The notes below the pieces were generated by a model that worked only from the letters and a program-made list of their open reading frames with translations, was not told the origin of the DNA and did no database searches. Below are positions 58,883-64,000 of a stretch of DNA of 64,000 bases, in pieces. The position numbers and the translations under genes are program-made. The stretch comes from Streptomyces sp. Je 1-79 (GTDB lineage: Bacteria > Actinomycetota > Actinomycetes > Streptomycetales > Streptomycetaceae): the NCBI RefSeq assembly GCF_025195125.1, contig NZ_JAMGSL010000003.1, forward strand, positions 254,337 through 318,336. The letters run 5' to 3'. How positions within the stretch are numbered: position 1 is the first letter of the stretch; the number at the start of each line of letters is the position of its first letter.

Positions 58883-60138
58883 GCGCCACCGAAGAGGCCG
58901 AGCAGGCCGACCGCCGCCGTGTCTTCGCCGACCTGACCCCGCTCCGTACCTCCGCGCACTACCGCCGCCTCTGGTTCGGCAACACCGTCTCCTGGGTCGG
59001 CCAGGGCATGACCGCGCTCGCGGTCTCGCTCCAGGTCTACGAGATCACCCGCTCGCCGTTCTCCGTCGGGCTCGTCGGACTGTTCTCCCTGGTCCCACTG
59101 ATCGTCTTCGGCCTCTACGGCGGCGCCATCGCCGACACCGTCGACCGCCGCAAGCTCGGGCTCGCCAGCGCCACCGGCTCCGCCGTGCTGTCGGCCGCTC
59201 TCGCCACGGCCGCGTTCGCCGGATTCCACCAGGTCTGGTTCCTGTACGCGATCGTGGCCCTGCAATCCGTCTGCGGCGCGCTCAACTCGCCCGCCCGGAC
59301 GTCGATGATCCCGCGCCTGCTGCCGCCCGAGCAGCTCCGCGCCGCGAACGCGCTCAACTCGATGACGACGACCTTCGGCACGCTCGTCGGCCCGAGCCTC
59401 GGCGGTCTCCTCGTCGGCCTCGGCGGCTTCCAGACCGCGTACTTCATCGACGCCGTCGCCTTCTCCGCCGCCCTCTACGCGATGTGGCGGCTGCCCTCGA
59501 TGCGCCCCGAACGGACCGGTGCCAAGAGGGCCTCCGTCCTCGACGGGCTCCGCTTCCTCGCCACCCGGCCCAACCTGCGCATGACGTTCTTCTCGGACTT
59601 CTGCGCGATGATCCTCGCCCACCCCCGCGCGCTGTTCCCCGTTGTCGCCGTCGTCTGGTACGACGGCGACGCCACCACCACCGGACTCCTCGCCGCCGCG
59701 CCCGCCGCCGGGGCGCTCCTCGGCGGAGTCCTCAGCGGCTGGCAGGGCCGCATCCGCCACCACGGACAGGCGATCCTGCTCGCCGTCGCCTGCTGGGGCA
59801 CCGCGATCGCCGTCTTCGGGCTCACCCGCGAGCTCTGGCTCGGGCTTCTCCTGCTCGCCCTCGCCGGCTACTCCGACACCGTCTCCATGATCTTCCGCAA
59901 CACGATGATGCAGGTCGCGGCCCCGGACGAGATGCGCGGCCGGCTCCAGGGCGTCTTCATCGTCGTCGTCGCGGGCGGGCCGCGGCTCGGCGACTTCCTC
60001 GCCGGGTCGGTCGCCGACCTGACCTCGCCGGCCGTCGCCGTCACCGGCGGCGGTATCGCCTGTGTGCTCGCGATCGGGCTGCTTGCCCTGTACGGGCGGG
60101 GTTTCCGCCGGTACGACGCACTCGACCCGACGGCCTGA
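58879..60138 (+). CDS. MFS transporter, EntS/MFS_3-type exporter
   Basis: 419 aa from the GTG at 58879, overlapping the GNAT stop. Twelve hydrophobic segments with FADLTPLRTSAHYRRLWFGN at the N terminus, AIADTVDRRKLGLASATG (motif A), NSPARTSMIPRLLPPEQLRA and RGRLQGVFIVVVAGGPRLGD in the second half, as in enterobactin exporter-type proteins. Likely exports a siderophore-like or toxic molecule. Confidence 0.91.
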   Translation: MSATEEAEQADRRRVFADLTPLRTSAHYRRLWFGNTVSWVGQGMTALAVSLQVYEITRSPFSVGLVGLFSLVPLIVFGLYGGAIADTVDRRKLGLASATGSAVLSAALATAAFAGFHQVWFLYAIVALQSVCGALNSPARTSMIPRLLPPEQLRAANALNSMTTTFGTLVGPSLGGLLVGLGGFQTAYFIDAVAFSAALYAMWRLPSMRPERTGAKRASVLDGLRFLATRPNLRMTFFSDFCAMILAHPRALFPVVAVVWYDGDATTTGLLAAAPAAGALLGGVLSGWQGRIRHHGQAILLAVACWGTAIAVFGLTRELWLGLLLLALAGYSDTVSMIFRNTMMQVAAPDEMRGRLQGVFIVVVAGGPRLGDFLAGSVADLTSPAVAVTGGGIACVLAIGLLALYGRGFRRYDALDPTA

Positions 60139-60262
60139 GCTGGCGGTTGGCCGCCACGGCACATAGCCGCCAGGCCGTTCTGTACTCAACGACCGCCGCC
60201 CGGACCAGACTCCTGCCGACGCCCGGAACCACCCCGTCCCCCGGGTGTCGAGGAGTGCGTCG

Positions 60263-63200
60263 ATGACCAGACCTTCCGCGGGAGGAAGGGCGGCCGGGCT
60301 GCTCGCCGCCGGCATCTCCCTGGTGCTGCTCACGGCAGGGCAGACCGCCGCTGCCGGCGGCGCCACCACCCCCGCCGTACCCGCCACCTTCAAGGGCGCC
60401 GCCGCCCGGAGCGCCACCGTCACGCTCATCACGGGCGACAAGGTCACCGTCACCGAACTGGGCGGCGGCAGAAAGACCGTCACCGTCGACCGGGCCGAGG
60501 GCGCCACCGGAGCCGTACGCAGCGAGATCTCCGACGGCCGGGTCACCGTCGTCCCCGACGAGGCCCGCCCCTACCTGGACGCCGGCACCCTCGACCGCCG
60601 CCTGTTCGACGTGAGCGGCCTCATCGAGCAGGGCGTCACCGACGAACTGCCGCTGATCGTCACGTACGGCAAGGGCGCGCGCGCCGCCGCACCGCGTGGC
60701 ACCGAGACCGTCCGGGCCCTGCCGAGCATCGGCGGCGCCGCGGTGGAGGCGACCGACCCGGCCGCGTTCTGGCGGTCGTTCACCTCGCCCACCACCCGCT
60801 CCACGGGCGGGAAGGTCTGGCTCGACGGCAAGGTCGAGGCCGCCATGGCCGAGTCCAACGCCCAGATAGGCACCCCCAAGGCGTGGGAGGCCGGGCTCAC
60901 CGGCAAGGGCGTGAAGGTCGCCGTCCTCGACACCGGCGCCGACCTCGGCCACCCCGACCTCGCCGGCCGGGTCGCCGAGTCCAGGTCCTTCATCGAGGGC
61001 CAGGAGGTCGCCGACCGCGACGGCCACGGCACCCACGTCGCCTCCACCGTCGGCGGCAGCGGGGCCGGTTCGGACGGCAAGGAGAAGGGCGTCGCCCCCG
61101 GCGCGACCCTCGCGGTCGGCAAGGTCCTCAGCGACGAGGGCTCCGGCACCGAGTCGCAGATCATCGCCGGCATGGAGTGGGCCGCCAAGGACATCGACGC
61201 GAAGATCGTCTCGATGAGCCTGGGTTCGCGCGAGGGCAGCGACGGCACCGACCCGATGGCGCAGGCGGTCAACACCCTGAGCGCCGAGACCGGCGCGCTC
61301 TTCGTCATCGCCGCCGGCAACAGCGGCGCCCCCGGCTCCATCGGCTCTCCCGGCGCCGCCGACTCCGCGCTCACCATCGGCGCCGTCGACTCCGCCGACC
61401 AGGCCGCGTACTTCACCAGCCAGGGACCCCGCTACGGCGACCAGGCCCTCAAGCCCGACCTCTCCGCGCCCGGCGTCGGCATCCTCGCCGCCCGCTCCCA
61501 GCTGGCCACCGGCACCGGCCTCTACACCGCCATGAGCGGTACGTCGATGGCGACGCCGCACGTCGCCGGCGTCGCCGCGCTGCTCGCCGAGAAGCACCCC
61601 GACTGGACCGGCGCGCAGCTCAAGAACGGCCTGATGTCCTCGTCGAAGACGCTCACCGACTCCGCCTACGCGCTCGGCGCCGGCCGGGTCGACGTGGCCG
61701 CCGCGATCTCCGCGGACGTCACCGCGACCGGCTCCGCCGACCTCGGCTTCTTCGCGTGGCCGTACGAGGAGAACAAGCCGGTCACGCGGACCGTCACCTA
61801 CTCCAACCACTCGGACACCGCCGTCGAGTTGGACCTCGCCGTCGAGGGCCATCCGGCGGGCGTTGCCACCCTCGCCGACACCACCCTCACCGTCCCGGCC
61901 CACGGCACCGCCGAGACCACGGTCACCGGCGACGGAACCAAGGCCCCGGTGGGCGCCGCCTCCGGCCGGATCGTCGCCTCGGCCGCCGGAGCGCCCGTCG
62001 CGCACACCGCGCTCGGCCTGGTGAAGGAGGAGGAGCGCTACACCCTCACCGTCCACGTCAAGGACCGTGACGGCGCCCCGACCCCGGCCAACCTCGGCGT
62101 CAAGCGCCTCGCCGAGGGTGACGACCCGTTCCCGGCCGCCGTGGGCGAGTCCGGCACGCTCGAACTGCGCCTGCAGCCCGGCACGTACACCGTCTCGTCC
62201 TTCCTCGACGTCCGGGGCTCCAAGGGCAGGGACTCCCTCGGCCTCGGCTTCCTCACCGACCCGGAGATCGTCGTCGACCGCGACCGCGAGATCACCCTCG
62301 ACGGCCGGAAGCTCAAGGAGATCCGGGCCGAGGTCGAGAAGCGGACCGAGACCCGCCAGCTCCTGATGGAGTTCGACCGGGACGCGAACGGTGCCTCCTA
62401 CGGAGGCGCCGTCCAGCTCCCGATCAGGTACGACTCGATCTTCGCCGCCCCCACTCGCAAGCCCGCCGACGGCACCTTCGAGTACCGGACCGTGTGGCGC
62501 CTCGGCAAGCCGCTCCTGGCGGCGTCCGCCGGCGGCGTCCGCCTCTCCGACGCCGTCATCCAGCCGGGCACGACCCTGCCCGAGGGGACGTCCCGGCTCG
62601 GTCTCGTCGACGTCGGCACCGGCACGGCCGCCGAGTACGCGGGCAGGAACGTGAAGGGCAAGGCCGTCCTGGTCCGGGCCGGCGCGCTGACGCCCGTCGA
62701 GGTCGCGCAGACCGCCCAGGACGCGGGCGCCGCCTTCCTGTTCGTCACCGACGACGCTCCCGGCCGGCTGAACACCTGGTTCGGCACGGACGCGTACGAG
62801 GACCGGCCGCTGGCCGTCGCGACCGTCAACGCGGCCGACGGAGCCCGGCTCGCCCACACCGCCGCGCGGAAGAAGACGGTCGACGTGACCGGCACGCGCC
62901 ACACCCCGTTCGTCTACGACCTCTCCGAGGGACACCCGGGCGCCATCCCGTCCGACCTGGTCTTCCGGCCCGACGAGGACGAACTGGCCACCGTGCGCTC
63001 CACGTTCCACATGCCCACGGGCAGGAAGGAGTCCGGCGGCGAGTTCCGCTACTCGATCACCGACACCTTCCCGGTCGGCTTCGGGTTCAAGGAGCACATC
63101 GCCTTCCCGGCCGAGCGCACGGAGTACGTCTCCACGGGCCGCGGTCAGGGCTGGCACGAGTCGGTCGACCTCGGGGACTCCCTCGAACAGCGCGGCGGGA

Positions 63201-63931
63201 TCCTCTCCTACCGGGGGGACAGCACGACGCACCGCGAGTGGTTCAAGCCGGTCTGGCACGCGTGGCTCGGCACCGGGCTCGGCTGGGGCCAGCAGCGCAC
63301 CGGGAACAACCTCCAGTTCAACACCCCCGGCTGGGGCGACTCCGGCCCTGACCACACAGGCTTCGGCAACGTGTGGAACGACGACTCGATGACCCAGTTC
63401 ACCGAGGTGTACGTCAACGGCACCCGGGTCGACCGCAGGATGAGCTCCGGCGCCTACGCCTGGGACTCCCCGGCGGAGGAGGCGACCTACAAGGTCGTCA
63501 CCGACACCACGCTGGACCCGGCGCGCTGGCGTCTTTCGACCAAGGGCCACGCCGAGTGGACCTTCCGCTCCAAGGAGACCCCCTCCGACCGTGCGACCTT
63601 CCTCCCGCTGATCAACCTCGGCTTCGACGTCGACACCGACCTCAAGGGCGATGTGCGCGGCGGGAGCCGGCTGCCCGTCGGGATCTCGGCGGAGTACGTG
63701 AAGGGCGCCGCCGGCACCGGCACGATCGGCGGAGGCGCGCTGGAGGTCTCGTACGACGACGGCGGGACCTGGCAGAAGGTCGCTCTCAGGAAGTCGTGGC
63801 ACGGAACGTCATGGACGGGTGAGCTGCGGGTGCCGCACACCGCGCGGTACATCTCCTTCCGGGCGGGCGCGTCCGACGACCGCGGTGGCGCGGTCAAGCA
63901 GGAGATCATCCGGGCGGTCGGGGTGAAGTAG
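60263..63931 (+). CDS. Large secreted subtilisin-like serine protease (S8)
   Basis: 1222 aa from the ATG at 60263 (GAGGAG eight nt upstream). Signal peptide cut near QTAAA, then a prodomain. Catalytic triad: Asp about 223 (AVLDTGADLGHPDL), His about 255 (DGHGTHVAST), Ser about 428 (GTSMATPHVAG), with the oxyanion Asn in AAGNSG. The C-terminal 750 residues are beta-rich; a PA-like insert (VKGKAVLVRAGALTPVEVAQ) begins near 795. Such large Streptomyces subtilases are exported and self-processed. Confidence 0.94.
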   Translation: MTRPSAGGRAAGLLAAGISLVLLTAGQTAAAGGATTPAVPATFKGAAARSATVTLITGDKVTVTELGGGRKTVTVDRAEGATGAVRSEISDGRVTVVPDEARPYLDAGTLDRRLFDVSGLIEQGVTDELPLIVTYGKGARAAAPRGTETVRALPSIGGAAVEATDPAAFWRSFTSPTTRSTGGKVWLDGKVEAAMAESNAQIGTPKAWEAGLTGKGVKVAVLDTGADLGHPDLAGRVAESRSFIEGQEVADRDGHGTHVASTVGGSGAGSDGKEKGVAPGATLAVGKVLSDEGSGTESQIIAGMEWAAKDIDAKIVSMSLGSREGSDGTDPMAQAVNTLSAETGALFVIAAGNSGAPGSIGSPGAADSALTIGAVDSADQAAYFTSQGPRYGDQALKPDLSAPGVGILAARSQLATGTGLYTAMSGTSMATPHVAGVAALLAEKHPDWTGAQLKNGLMSSSKTLTDSAYALGAGRVDVAAAISADVTATGSADLGFFAWPYEENKPVTRTVTYSNHSDTAVELDLAVEGHPAGVATLADTTLTVPAHGTAETTVTGDGTKAPVGAASGRIVASAAGAPVAHTALGLVKEEERYTLTVHVKDRDGAPTPANLGVKRLAEGDDPFPAAVGESGTLELRLQPGTYTVSSFLDVRGSKGRDSLGLGFLTDPEIVVDRDREITLDGRKLKEIRAEVEKRTETRQLLMEFDRDANGASYGGAVQLPIRYDSIFAAPTRKPADGTFEYRTVWRLGKPLLAASAGGVRLSDAVIQPGTTLPEGTSRLGLVDVGTGTAAEYAGRNVKGKAVLVRAGALTPVEVAQTAQDAGAAFLFVTDDAPGRLNTWFGTDAYEDRPLAVATVNAADGARLAHTAARKKTVDVTGTRHTPFVYDLSEGHPGAIPSDLVFRPDEDELATVRSTFHMPTGRKESGGEFRYSITDTFPVGFGFKEHIAFPAERTEYVSTGRGQGWHESVDLGDSLEQRGGILSYRGDSTTHREWFKPVWHAWLGTGLGWGQQRTGNNLQFNTPGWGDSGPDHTGFGNVWNDDSMTQFTEVYVNGTRVDRRMSSGAYAWDSPAEEATYKVVTDTTLDPARWRLSTKGHAEWTFRSKETPSDRATFLPLINLGFDVDTDLKGDVRGGSRLPVGISAEYVKGAAGTGTIGGGALEVSYDDGGTWQKVALRKSWHGTSWTGELRVPHTARYISFRAGASDDRGGAVKQEIIRAVGVK

Positions 63932-63957
63932 CCCCGGTTCCACCGGACATGGGGAGT

Positions 63958-63979
63958 CCCGGCACGGCGTGCAGCCGGG
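63958..63979 (+). terminator. Possible terminator of subtilase gene
   Basis: CCCGGC (63958-63963) and GCCGGG (63974-63979) with a 10-nt loop, 27 nt after the stop codon. A weak stem; the window ends just beyond. Confidence 0.4.
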
Positions 63980-64000
63980 GGCGGGGCCCCCCCGGATAAC

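Overview
The window is a high-GC (roughly 70% or more) actinobacterial chromosome segment and almost certainly comes from a Streptomyces. The signs are dense short-spaced genes, GTG starts, many leaderless promoters, a DnaG/HrdA-type sigma factor pair, a Fur-family Zur operon, SoxR and GlnR-type sites, and gene content that matches from memory the dnaG-hrdA-dgt-ppdK-glyS core region of Streptomyces coelicolor. It is mostly core chromosome with small accessory insertions rather than a mobile island; no phage, integrase or CRISPR array was seen.

Layout. 1-2.5 kb: start of an M4-type secreted protease and a TrmB/LuxR-type regulator. 2.1-5.3 kb: zinc operon znuA-znuC-znuB-zur, with two Zur boxes covering a leaderless znuA promoter, divergent from glyS (5.4-6.8). 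6.9-11.0 kb: TetR/aldo-keto reductase pair with matching operators, a small conserved protein behind a possible leader peptide, a decayed transporter and an intact DHA2 transporter. 11.0-15.6 kb: a MITE-like element, dus, a highly structured leader and ppdK. 16.1-21.5 kb: ArsR-like regulator, Tat-exported PhoX-like protein, VOC protein, two SDRs and a TetR whose operator recurs at the SDR promoter. 21.6-27.5 kb: nitrite reductase nirBD plus an extra FAD protein behind a GlnR-like box, and a ferric-reductase-like flavoprotein. 27.6-29.7 kb: TSUP permease, class F sortase and a surface protein.

30.0-32.2 kb holds the most unusual system: a beta-helix protein and a small helical protein in an ATGA-overlapping pair that share one distinctive motif (QFAW...TQNQ), reminiscent of paired amyloid-type signalling motifs. 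33.1-38.0 kb is a probable SoxR-controlled operon (flavin reductase, two-subunit ABC exporter, cutA, GGCT-like protein). 38-44.9 kb: nasA nitrate reductase, SanA-like protein, aquaporin, unknown protein, siroheme chelatase and dgt. 45-49.5 kb: FAD reductase, dnaG and an hrdA-like sigma factor. 49.5-56.5 kb: TerD-domain protein with a large palindrome over its start, a second ABC exporter pair that is an inverted near-duplicate of the first, xylulokinase and a small membrane protein. 56.6-57.1 kb: three tRNAs with clean terminators. 57.2-64 kb: ohr/ohrR, a MITE relic, a GNAT/MFS pair and a large subtilase.

Functional themes are nitrogen assimilation (nirBD, nasA, sirohydrochlorin chelatase for siroheme), zinc supply, redox and xenobiotic stress (SoxR operon, ohr, TetR-controlled reductases) and housekeeping information genes. 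Several intergenic regions carry short tandem repeats that look like duplicated terminator arms. All positional statements are read from the sequence; family names are from knowledge of protein families; promoter and operator calls are inference from motif and spacing.
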